A stretch of DNA of 64,000 nt from Tetradesmus obliquus (lineage: Eukaryota; Chlorophyta; Chlorophyceae; Sphaeropleales; Scenedesmaceae): positions 62,001-126,000 of the forward strand of contig CP126198.1 of NCBI GenBank assembly GCA_030272155.1, given 5' to 3'. A program made the position numbers and the translations under genes. Position 1 is the stretch's first letter. Every line of letters starts with the position of its first letter. Below, one piece after another: positions 10,822 to 23,200 of this stretch. The notes beneath the pieces were generated by a model. It was not told where the DNA came from and ran no database searches. It saw nothing but the letters and a program-made list of their open reading frames with translations.

Positions 10822-12094
10822 TTCTTTCCAAGCCCTGATTAAGCCGCTTGATCGAGCCCATGATGCAGCCTTGGTGACGGCCTGAACTTACAGTGTAGCC
10901 GCCGCGGCCTTCTGGCGCACTGCGAGCCCGGCGAAGCATGCGGGGAGCTTGTCTGGTGTGCACCGTTGCAGAGCATGTGGCGTTTGAGAGTCTGGCGTCA
11001 TGCCATACTTCCAGAATGAAACAGGCGCTGAGAACTGCGCCACGAATATCATATTGGCATGATGCCAAAAAGTACTTCAAAACACACAGAGGGGTTGACG
11101 ACAGCTTTATGTAAGAGCCTTTGGCACGAAGTGTAATGCAGTGGAGTGGAACCCGTCCGACGTTGTGACGGCGCCAGTGCACCAACCTCTGACGATAGTT
11201 CTGAACCAGCGCGTGCTGGCCACCAAGGGCATGAGTAGTGGTGTGTCATGACGTGGTGGCATTGTGTTCTGGCCCGGCATGGACAGGCCGTCAGCAGCAT
11301 GCTGCAGCGCGCAGCTGCGCGCGCAGTGCTAGAACGTATTTCCCAAAGCATTCAGAACTAAACACCACTAGTCCTGACAAGTCAGTTACCATGGTGCAAG
11401 GCAATCAGCACAACTTGTGCTGATACAGCTGAGCTGTACAGCACAGCAATGCACGTTTCATGAAACTGGCCATAACGTCTGCTGCACATTGCATGCCTCT
11501 CTCGCCACAGAACAGTTCAACAGGCCATCAGCTGCGGCTGCTTGCAATGGTAACATCGCCCATGTGTGCAATGAAGCATAGTAGAACCCATATGATGCAG
11601 AGCAAATCGAAGAATGCATGGTGCACATGTGCCTGACTTCCAGTCAGTGACCTGTTAGCAGCAGCATCTCCAGCCATAGCAGCTGTCGCCATGCTCTATG
11701 CAGGCAGCCCCTCAAAACCTGACACAACCATCTGGCAGCAGCACTGCCAGCGGGCAGCAGCATGAACAAGCTGAGGACAAGAGTCAAACCCTTGTGACAG
11801 ATATTCTTGATCAACATTCTGAAAGTTGCATGGGAACCTTCGCGCATTTGGACAGCCAACAACAGGCCAACTGCAACCTCACAAACTCAGCAGGCGAGCC
11901 CGGACACAGGCTGTATATCAACATCAGCATTGATGTCATGCTACACAGCCTGTGATGCTGCAGCACCTGACAGGACCCTTGCAAAGACCCGCATGCATTA
12001 CTCGCAGGACACCTGCAGCAGTACCAAGCGCTCCTCATGCGCCCGCCTGCTGCACTGCAGCAACAAAGTTTATGCAACCACAACACCCCTGCAG
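10822..12094. other. Convergent intergenic region
   Basis: The region lies between the secreted-protein gene (+) and an ABCA gene ending at 12095 (-). No coding segment is supported. It is less triplet-rich than its surroundings. Confidence 0.55.
11110..11136 (+). terminator. Candidate poly-A signals of the secreted-protein gene
   Basis: TGTAA is present at 11110-11114 and 11132-11136, 290-315 bp after the stop codon at 10821. Confidence 0.4.
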
Positions 12095-12174
12095 CTATGT
12101 GTCGCCTACAGGCGCACTATCCAGCGAATTCGAGTGTATCAGCCGCGGCTGCTGCTGCGCCTGCGGCCGCAGCA

Positions 12175-12215
<41 letters not shown>

Positions 12216-13529
12216 GCCAGCGTCACGTCCAGCACCACCAGCCGCCCCGCATCGTCCTGCGCCCACTGCACCCTGTAGGAGCGGCCGTCACCGCTGGGGT
12301 GCATCACCTCCTCCTCACCCAGCGGCACCAGCAGCTCGCCGCCCCCGTCAGGCGCCTCAACGGGAACCAGGCTGTTGCCCGCCTGCGCAGCAGCCTCCAG
12401 CTCAGCCTGCAGGGGAATATATCAATTTGAATCATACAATTGTAAGTTTCGCTGCTGTGATGGAAGAAGTATGTGTGTTTCCTTAGGCACGGGAGCAGCA
12501 CACAGCAGGGGTGCTGAGGCAGGCGCGGCAGCGCTGACAGCATGAACTGCTTGCAACACAGGGCAGGGAAATGCTGAGGCGAAGGACATAGCTGTACACC
12601 CGCCTTACTGCTGGGCTGGGCTGCACCAAACCTGCTGATGACCCACACCAACTGCAATCGCTTTCACCACGTTGTGAAGCCCTTGCAGCTTTGTCCCACA
12701 CCCCCAGCTTCACCCGCCTGCTGCCATCGCAGAAACCTCCTCCAGGATGGCCCACAGCAGTGCACATTGATCCAACTATTAACCACAAAACCTGCACAGG
12801 CAACTGCCAACACCAAAACCATCATACCCTGTGCTCACCCGCTTGGCAATGGTCAGGAAGACCTCCTCCAGACTCGCCAGGCTGCACTGCACGTCACACA
12901 CACCCAGCTGCCCCGCCTGCGCCTCCAGCTGCTGCAGGAAGCCCACCAGCGCGCCCTCAGCCTCCCGGGTGACAAGGTACTGCAGCAGGCTGCGGCCCTC
13001 GTCCAGCGGCTCCACACCTAGCCCAGACCTGAGGCCATGGTTTGCGGCAGTGAATTGCAGCGACCAGCAGAGTACATGTATGTGTTAGCATGACCAGGTA
13101 CTGCAGCAGGCTGCGGCCGTCATCAAGCGGCTCCACACTCAGCCCAGACCTGCAGCCAGCGGTGCAGCAACGGTTTGCGGCAATGGTGTGCAGGGAGCGG
13201 CAGCGCACAAGTTGGAGTGTGCAGGATGCTTGTCACTGTTTGCCGCCAGGCAATGCCGCTGACTGCACTCATCTCAGGTCTAGCAGGCTGGTGACGGCGC
13301 CACGATTTGCTGCAGCGACCAAGCTATACACTAGACATGTGTCAGCACGCGCTGCACTGGCCCTGCCTGGCCCTTCCTGTGCTGCCAGGTCACAATCCAA
13401 CCAGCTGCTGCCCCCACCTGAAGAAGGCCTTCACGCGCGCCATGCGTGCCGCCACGCTCTGCTGCTCCGCAGCAGCCAGCGAGCTGTAGCTCATGTTGCG
13501 CGGCGTGGCTATGTGCACCGTCAGCTGCA

Positions 13530-13592
<63 letters not shown>

Positions 13593-14044
13593 AAGACAAA
13601 GCACGCCCAGTCAGAGCTTTCCTGGCTCTCAAATTGACGATGTGCCTACTCAACGCCCCAGGCTTTGCCACTGCCATCACCCCTAAAGCTGCCTGTGCAT
13701 CACAACACAGCTGTAACCACCCATGCAACTGCCCTGCAGCACAGTTTTGTTCACTGCCCTACAGGTTTGCATCCCACAGGTCCCCATGTCCTCTGACCCC
13801 TTTCCTCGTCCCCTCCTCAACCCGCACCTGGTAGCCGGAGCCGAAGCGCTGCTTGAGCCGTATGCTGCTGCCCAGCGCCTGCAGCCGGCCCCTTGCCATG
13901 ATGCCGATGCGGTCCCCCAGTATGTCCGCCTCCTCCATGCTGTGCGTGGTCAGCACGATGGCGCGGCCTGGCTTGGCTGCCTGGATGATGTCCCACACAT
14001 AGCGGCGGCTGATGGGGTCCATGCCTACAGCAGCAGCAACAGCA

Positions 14045-14088
<44 letters not shown>

Positions 14089-14161
14089 CACCAGGTGACA
14101 CTGCTAGCCATGCTACTGAATGATGTCCCACACGTAGCGGCGGCTGACGGGGTCTATGCCT

Positions 14162-14205
<44 letters not shown>

Positions 14206-17200
14206 CACCAGGTGACACTGCTAGCCATGCTACTGAATGATGTCCCACACGTAGCGGCGGCTGATGGGGTCCATGCCTGCAGCGGGGCGGGGGTGCAACC
14301 ATGTGTGGTGCACATATGCAGCAGAAAGGTGCTGAGCCGTGCGCGGCAGCATTTAGCTACATAGTGAGGTATAGATGGGCTATGACACCCCTGCAAAGAC
14401 CCGCAACCTTTGTTTGGAGGTTCTAAGGAGGGCAGGAGCTGCTGTGATGCATCACAATGCACGCCGTGTGACGCACATTCAAAGTATATCATCCTATGCA
14501 CATTGCAAAGGGCCGGGCAGCTGACACCTCTGTTGCGCAAGGTGCTGCCATCTCCATGCACCAGCCCAGCCGCCGCCGCCCGCACACCTGCGATGGGGTT
14601 GTCCCGGTATATGACCTAGCGGCCATTTTGCGTAAATGCACGTCAACCATCAATGCAGCAGCTTTCGGCCCACCTGTGGTGGGCTCGTCCAAATAAACGA
14701 TCTTGGGGTCCCCCAGCAGCGCCAGCGCCACGCTCAGCCGCCGTTTCATGCCGCCGCTGTAGCTGCCGCTGCGCACAGCCGCCGCGTGGCCCAGCTTCAC
14801 ACGGCCCAGCAGCTCCTCAGCCTCACGACGCACCTGCAGAGGCAGCACAGATGCAGGCGATTGACCAAAATGTACATGATACCACATTGTCTGAACAGCC
14901 AACATCACGGCCACTTTTGCCACAGCTCAGCCTCATGACGCACCTGCACATGCAGCACACACAGACAAACCCAAATGCACAGCCAATCCACTTTCATGCA
15001 CCAGCACAGCAACCACCATTGTCCACATGCTGACACATGACTCGCCCCGTCATGCATCTTATGAGCACCGGGATATGCTGCAAAGCGGCAGCCATGTGCA
15101 CTGCGTCGCACAGCTGCTGACAGGCTCATCGCAGCAGTGCTGCTCCCAACACATCACCCCTGCCCATCCATGGCATGAGGGGCACCACACTGCCCACCAG
15201 CACACGGCTGCGTCATTCCCAGTCCCCAGCTGGCCTCTTTTCTAACACACTTCCCACCACCACACCCATACACATACGCACCGTGCTGAACCGCAGTCCC
15301 TTGATGTGCCCGGCTATGGCCAGGTGCTCCCGCCCCGTGCCTCAACACACTACACACCAGCACACGCCTGCGGCACCCCAAGCCCCCAACTGGGCCCCTT
15401 TTACAGCACCCTCTCCCATCGCATGCGTGCACATTTACGCCCCCCGACCCCTTGCCCCCGCACACCGTGCTGAAGCGCAGTCCCTTGATGTGCCCGGCTA
15501 TGGCCAGGTGCTCCCGCCCCGTGAGCTCGCCCCACAGCACGTCAAACTGGGGGCACACACCCATCAGTGGCCGCACAGCATCCAGGCCGCCCTCGCCGCT
15601 GATGGAGGTGCCGTAGATGAGCGCATCACCACCACTGAACGGCAGCACGCCTGCACATGTGCATCACGACAAACAGTCAGTCATTTACACAGCCAAGAGA
15701 GCTGGTTGGGCTGTGCAGTGCAGCATCGCCACTGCTTCAACTCAGCACACATGCGCAGGGTGGTGCAGCAGCAGCAGCAGCGGCAGCAGGCAGCAGGCGC
15801 ACACATGGGAATGTGTACAGATGCGTAAAGCACGCCACTGATGAAGGTGCGGTAGATGAGCGCATCACCACCGCTGAACGGCAGCACGCCTGCAGTCAAC
15901 ACGGCGATCAGCAGTGTTGCTAACAGAGTGTCAGTAAAATGACCATACAGACGATGATGGAGGTGCCGTAGATGAGCGCATCACCACCACTGAACGGCAA
16001 CACGCCTGCAGTGTGCATCATTACAGTCAGTGAGTCAGTCAGCCAGCCAGCCAGCCAGCTAGCCAGTTTTCAGCCAACCAGCCAGTCACTCGGTCAGTCA
16101 GTCAGTCAAACAGCCAAGAGAGCTGGTGAGCTGTGCATTTGCAGCAGCGCCACCGCTTCAACGCAGCACATGTGCACAGGCTGATGCAGCAGCAGCAGCA
16201 GCAGCAGCAGGCGGCACAGCAGGTGCACATTGGGATGTGTACACATGCGGCAAGCACGCCTTGGCATCCCCTGCAAGCACATGCTGCCAGCAGCTTTAGT
16301 GCCACCTTGCGGCCTACAGACCAGCAGTGAACCTGGCACCCCAGGCAGCACCATGGGTTTGCCAATGACGTCAACCCTTGCCCCCCCCCCCCCCCTACAC
16401 AACCAGGCAGTTGATGGTGGTGGTCTTGCCCGCCCCAGTGGGCCCCAGCAGGCACATCAACAGCAGCTCAACCCTCACACATAGCAGCAGCAACAGCATG
16501 ACCCTCAAACCCCGCTCACCAGTCAGGCAGTTGATGGTTGTTGTTTTCCCTGCCCCATTAGGCCCCAGCAGGCACAGCGGCAGCATATCAACCCGTACAC
16601 AGCAGCGGCAGCAGCAGCGGCTTACACCTCAAACCCCGCTCACCTGTCAGGCAGTTCATGGTGGTGCTCTTGCCCGCCCCATGGGGCCCCAGCAGGCAGA
16701 ACAGCAGCAGCTCAACCCATACACAGCAGCAGCACCTCAAACCACAAACCCCGCTCACCTGTCAGGCAGTTGATGGTTGTTGTTTTCCCTGCCCCATTGG
16801 GCCCCAGCAGGCAGAACAGCTGGCCCTCAGGAATGCCCAGCCAGCTGCCGGCAACAGCCCAGAAGTCCCGCAGCGGCACAGCCCTGCGCCCCTCAGGGCC
16901 CTGGCACGCACGCACACACTGGAACTCCTGCCAGCCTACCTCATCTCATCAACAACAGACTTCTCATGCCTGCCTGCCTGCCTGCTACAACCAGCAGCAA
17001 ACCCTAACACCCAAGGCAGCACCATGCGCCCCCTCCCCCCCCCCCCCCCCCCCCCCCGTCTTGCACACCTGTCAGGCAGTTCATGGTGGTGGTCTTGCCC
17101 GCCCCATTTGGCTCCAGCAGGCAGAACAGCAGCAGCTCAACCCATACAAAGCAGCAGCTTGAACCTCAAACCCCGCTCACCTGTCAGGCAGTTGATGGTT

Positions 17201-20200
17201 GTTGTTTTCCCCGCCCCATTGGGCCCCAGCAAACAGAACAGCTGGCCCTCAGGAATGCCCAGCCAGCTGCCGGCAACAGCCCAGAAGTCCCGCAGCGGCA
17301 CAGCCCTGCGCCCCTCAGGGCCCTGGCAGCGCACACACGCATTGAGTGAGGCGCCAGCAGCAGCAAATGACACCGAGGGTGCCTTGAAGACCTTGCGCAG
17401 GCCGTACAGCTCCGCCGCATAGGCGGGCGGCGCGGCGGCGCTGCTGCTGCTGGTGCTGTGGTGGCTGCTGCCGCCGCCTGGCAGCGCAGATGCCTCGTCA
17501 CCTGCAGGCACGGCCGGTTGCAGCAGACATCGCTGTCAGCACACTGGCCAGCAGATTACTTTTTTACCAGCACCACCTATAGGCATGCTTACTCAGTGAC
17601 AACAAGCACAGCACCTCCTACAAACCCTGCTGCCAGCTGTGCGGCCGCCGTGCCACGCACCGATGCGCTGAGCCAGGCACGGCGGGTCGCAGACACATTG
17701 CTGTCAGCACACTGCCTAGCAGCGGAAACATTGCCAGCAGCAGCTGCAGGCACCCTAATCCTCCTGGTGCCTTGCCGTTTGTGCATGCCTTGGTTTAGCT
17801 GTGCTGCTGCCGTGCCACCCTCACCTATGCGCTGCGTCAGCAGTGCCCGCATGCGGTCCTGCTCCGCCGCCACGTCATCGTCCACAGGCGCGCTGCAGGG
17901 GGGAGGCATGGCTGTGCCGGCAGCCTCCTGCAGCAGCACACACAGCATGGCAGCAGCATGGCAGCAGGTGTTGGTTGCAGCACTGCATGAGGAAGGCAGG
18001 CATGGCATGGAGCGCGACAGCACATGCAAAGCAAGTTGCAGTTGGCCTGCGCATAATGATTCACCCCTGCTCGCCCTGCAAGCGTGCCTGCGTACGCACA
18101 GCCCGCTGCTGCCATCAGCTGGGCACAAGGCCCCCCAAACACCCCCTCACCTCCTGCACCACCCTTCTCAGTGCTGCCACCTGGTCAGCGGGGCGTGGCC
18201 GCCAGTAGGAGCGGCTGAGCAGGTACCACCAGGGGCGGCGCGTGCCCACCTGCAGCACAGGTGAAGCAGCACATATGAAACCAATGTGAGCATGCCGATG
18301 CCAGCAGAACTGCATGCATTGTAATCCCTGCGGTCTGTGAGGCAACAATAACAGAGAACTGTCAGTTACACTGCTGTCAGCTACACAAATCACTACACCT
18401 GCAGCCGGGCCCTGCTTGTGAGATCCATCACCAGTGTCTCCCAAGCTGCGCAGCAACCTCAGCACCACAGCACCTGCAAACATGCAGCTGCCCTCTGCCC
18501 CCTCCCCCGCCCCCACCCCCCCATTGAGCAGCACGTTGTTGAGGTACACAGCCAGCTGCTGTAACATAGCAAAGGAGTGGGAACCTCAAACACACACCAA
18601 CAGCAGCTGTCGCCCCACCTCATTGGGCAGCACGTTGTTGAGGTACACAGCCAGGGCCCAGTAGCCGGCCCACTGCAGCGTCAGCGTGAGGTAGGCCTGC
18701 CAAAGCGGGAACACGCAGTCGTAGCTGCGGAACTCCTCGCGCGGGTCGTACTCTGGCTGGTCGGCTGGGTTGGGGCGGTAACTGCAGTAGCTGTACTGCT
18801 GGTGCCAGCGCAGGCCTGCAGGGACATCACCAAACGCAGCTGCACATCAGACATGCTTGCAGGACACAATCTGCATGGAAGCACCCGCCAAGATGGTGCT
18901 TGGAGGCGTTGGCGGCTTCTGCAGGGCAGCGCTTGCAGGACGACAGGCTGCTGAAGGTGCCACATGCATGTGTATGCACAGGCCTGTGCGCCAGCTACTC
19001 TGCTCCCTCGTCCCCACACAGCCAACAAACACAGCCCCTGTTCTGCCCCACCCTCCGCTTCCATACAGCCACACAGCCACAGCAACAACAATCATGCACC
19101 CCTCCCCACCACACACGCACCCACCTGGGTCAGTGGCGGCCAGCGTGGCCTCGTTGAAGTCCAGGATGCCCTTGGTGAGCGGATTCCAGGGAAACAGCGC
19201 AAACACCCAGAAAAACACGCGGCCCCACACGTTCGTCTCGCTGTAGTACGTGTCGGCCCGGTACGGCAGCCGCGCCACGAAAATGACCGTCTGGAAGACC
19301 CAGCCCACGATGAACACCGCGAAGCCCAAATATACGGCTGCCTGACTCTTTTTGACCATCACGCTGAGCACGTAGCTGTAGCTGGTCATGGCCAGGCCGA
19401 AGAGCCAGAAGAGCATCAGCAGCAGCCCAAAGTCGTTCTTGATGAAGTAGCCAAACTGCAGCGCCATGCCTGCAGGGATGATGCGGCACAGCGCAGCAGC
19501 AAGCAGATGGTCAGGGCACGCAAACGTGGGTGCTTGTCAACAGCAGTGACGCCGGTCAGCAATGTACTGATCGCTGTGCCACGCCAAGATTACAACTGCA
19601 GGAGCCTTTGCTACAGGTTGAGCAGAGATTAGCAGCACATGCAGCCGTTCTTGCAGGACCCTCCGCAAGCACTGCGACACAGGATCGGCAGCAACACTGC
19701 AGGACAGCAGGATACAATGCGCCTGCAGCCGCCGCAGGGCCAGCTGCCGGCCACGCACCGAACAGCACCAGCAGCAGCGCCGTCAGCAGCGTGATGACTG
19801 CGTCGAAGGCCATCCAGCTGGCCCAGTACGCGCTGTCCAGCATGCCCATGTTGCGCAGCGCCAGCCGCAGCCCGGCCTGCTTCTCAGACACCAGGTTGCT
19901 CATCTGGGGGGAGGGCAGAAAGGGAGGAGGGGGGGGTGGCGTGGCAGCAGGCAGCGCAGCAGCAGGAAGAACAGTAGCAGGCAGGCAGGCATATGGGCGG
20001 CTGTCAGGCCAAAGGTGCATTAAGTGCTGCCAGCAGACGCAGCAAGCTGGGGTGACTGCACGCTAATATACAGCTGCAAACACGGTGCGCATGCTTTCTG
20101 AGTGCTGCTCAACCTCAAGATCCGGCAACTTGCTGTTGCGTGCAGCCAGCAGTAGTGCAAAGCATCGCCTGCAGCACCTCCTGCTGTAGTTACCCCCATT

Positions 20201-23200
20201 ACGCCCCAGCCAGGTCAGCACGCAAAAGCCCGCCACCAGCTGGCAGTCAAACCCCGCCTCAACCAGCTGCCACCAGAGGACAACGCAACCCACCACACCT
20301 CAACGCATGCAGCAAGCGCGCCGCCCCAACCAACCATACTAGCCACCACTCAACGCAGCAAAAGCCCTCTTTCTGCCCCCGCCCTACCTGCGTCACAAAG
20401 CCAAACATGAGGCTGGCAAAGATGAAGCTGCCCACCACCAGCTGCCCACCACGCGTCAACTTCACAAGCTGCCAAAAAAACAGGGAAAGCCACCAAGCAC
20501 ACCACAAGCAGCAAGCGTGACGCTTCAATCCACACTGGCCACCAATGCAACCCAGCACCCCCACCTGCGTCACGAAGCCGAACATGAGGCTGGCAAAGAT
20601 GAAGCTGCTCAGCACCTGCCCCAGCCAGCCCCAGCTCAGCATCCCTGACTCACGAGGCTCGCCCGCACCAGCTGCTACACCACGCATCGACCCCACCAGC
20701 TGCCACAAAAGAGACAGGGAAAGACACAAAAGCGCACCACGAGCAGCCAGCGCGCCGCCCCAACCCCACACTAGCCAGTGCTCAACCCAGAAACCCGGCC
20801 CCACCTGCGTCACGAAGCCAAATATGAGCCTGGCGAAGATCAAGCACCGATTGCAGCACCTCCTAACAGCAGCATCGATTGCAGCACCACCCCAACCCAC
20901 ACTGGCCACTACTCAACCCAGCACCCCCACCTGCGTCACAAAGCCGCACGCGAGGCTGGCAAAGATGAAGCTGCTCAGCACCTGCCCCAGCCAGCCCCAG
21001 CTCAGCATCTGTCAACAGCATCCCTGACTCACGTGGCTCACCCACACCAGCTGCTACACCACGCATCGACCCCACCAGCTGCCAAAAAGAGACAGGGAAA
21101 GACACAAAAGCGCACCACGAGCAGCAAGCGCGCCGCCCCAACCCCACACTAGCCAGTGCTCAACCCAGAAACCCCGCCCCACCTGCGCCACGAAGCCAAA
21201 CATGAGGCTGGAGAAGATGAAGCATCGATTGCAGCACCTCCTATCAGCAGCATCGATTGCAGCACCGCCCCCACCCACACCAGCCACCACTCAACCCAGC
21301 ACCCCCACCTGCGTCACTAAGCCGAACATGAGGCTGGCAAAGATGAAGCATCGATTGCAGCACCTCCTATCAGCAGCATCGATTGCAGCACCGCCACACC
21401 CCACACCACCTATTGCTGAACCCAGCACCCCCACCTGCGTCACGAAGCCAAACATGAGGCTGGCAAAGATGAAGCTGCTCAGCACCTGCCCCAGCAGGCT
21501 GCTGCTCTGCAGGCTGGGGTGCGGGAACTTGGCCAGGCGCGGCGCCCACACCAGGCCGGCAGCGCCAGCGCCAGACGCGGCGCCAGCTTTGCTGTTGGGG
21601 TTGGCAGCCAGGTGGTGGCGGGTCAGCTCCCGCGCTGCTGCGTTGACCATGGGCATGGCGAAGAACAGCGTGGGGTCCTGGAAGGAGCCCTTGAAGTACT
21701 TCACCTGGGAGAGATTCGTGATATGATGCAGGGCGCAACGTCATAATATGCGTGTGATATGAAGCAGGTGCTTCTTGCAGGTGCAGGAGGGGTGCAGGTG
21801 GCACATGACCAATTGCAGCTTTGCTCCATCTGGCACCGCAGCTGCACAGTCCTCCACCTCACAGACATTGCTGCCCCTGCCTGCACATTATCGACCTAGG
21901 CGCAGCTTTGCATGCTACTGCTGCTGCTGCTGCTGCTGCCATTGAGGCGAACTGTTGTGGCCTGTCCCGCCCCGTGGTGTTGGCCTGCACGATGTAGCTC
22001 AGCACAGTCTGTCACCTCACACAACATGCCTGCCCCTGCCTGCACATATTCAACCTAGCCGCAGCTTTGCACGCCGCTGCTGCTGCTGCTAATGGTTGAG
22101 CCGCTCCTGTTGAAGCGTTTTTTGCGGCTTTGTCCCACCCACCGTGGTGTTGGCCTGCACGATGTAGCTCAGCGCGTGCTCCCCGCTGCGGCTGAAGTGC
22201 AGCGCCCCCAGCGCCCCATCAGGGTGGGCCCCCAGGTGCTCCTCAGCCGCCCGCCTGCTGGTGAAGCCCAGCACCTTGTCGGCTGGTATAGGGGGCTCGT
22301 TGGTGGCCATGATGGCTTGCACGATGCGCTGCAGGGGAGGATGGGGAAAGGAATGGCAGCCAGCCGCAGCGCATGCAGGGTGGTGTAAGAAATGGCAGCG
22401 GGTGAAGGATGCAGATGTGAAGCAGCAGCCGTGCCTTCAAGACGCGTGTTGCTGAGTTCAGCAGCACTTGCCGCTGTGGCCGCATCAGCAGCAGCAGCAG
22501 GCACGCTCAGGTGCAGCTGTTGCTACGCTGCTGAGCCATCGGCTGCTGCAGCAGGCTGCTCCACAGCAGCACAGGCATCGGCTGGGCACCTGAGAGCCTG
22601 GTGCTGCTGCTGCTGCCTGTTGACAATGCTTGAATGCCCTGCTGCAGGTGCGATGGCACTGGCAGCCAGATGCTTCTTCCAGCAGCTGCCAGGTGCTGCT
22701 GCTGCTGCTGCAGCTCTGCGCTGATGAGCGCTGGAGCCTGTGCAGCCCTGCAGCTGCTGCAGATGCGCTGCCCAGCTGCAGCTGCAGCGGCTCCCCTCCC
22801 CACTAAGTCCGCAACGGGGTCATTCCCTGCTCCTATGCTGCTGCTGTGCTGCAACTGGCAACTGTTTGAATTGTCTGCGATACTCCGCTGCTGCTGCTGC
22901 TGCTCACGTTGACGGTGGTGTCGTTGTTGGGCGAGTACACAAAGTCGATGCAGGGCTTGCTGAAGCCTATGTGCAGGTCCTCGTGGCAGGAAGGGATGCT
23001 GGCAATTGCTTCCGGTGCTGCAATGGGCGTGGCCACGAACCGCTCCTGCAGGGCGTTGTTGGCGTTGAGCGCCAGCGCCACCACCAGCGCCAGCAGCAGG
23101 AACAGGAAAGGGGCCAGCAGCCGGATGGCTGTGGTGCGCCTGCTGCGCCACGCCACCAGCACTGCGGCGCGAGCGCAGCGCAATAACAACAGCCATGGTC

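Noticed and set aside
23172-23189. ABCA-A start codon in exon 2 near 23189
   Set aside because: No ATG is in frame there. Exon 1 at 23937-23802 supplies an ATG and joins in phase at 23161, giving a family-like N-terminus.
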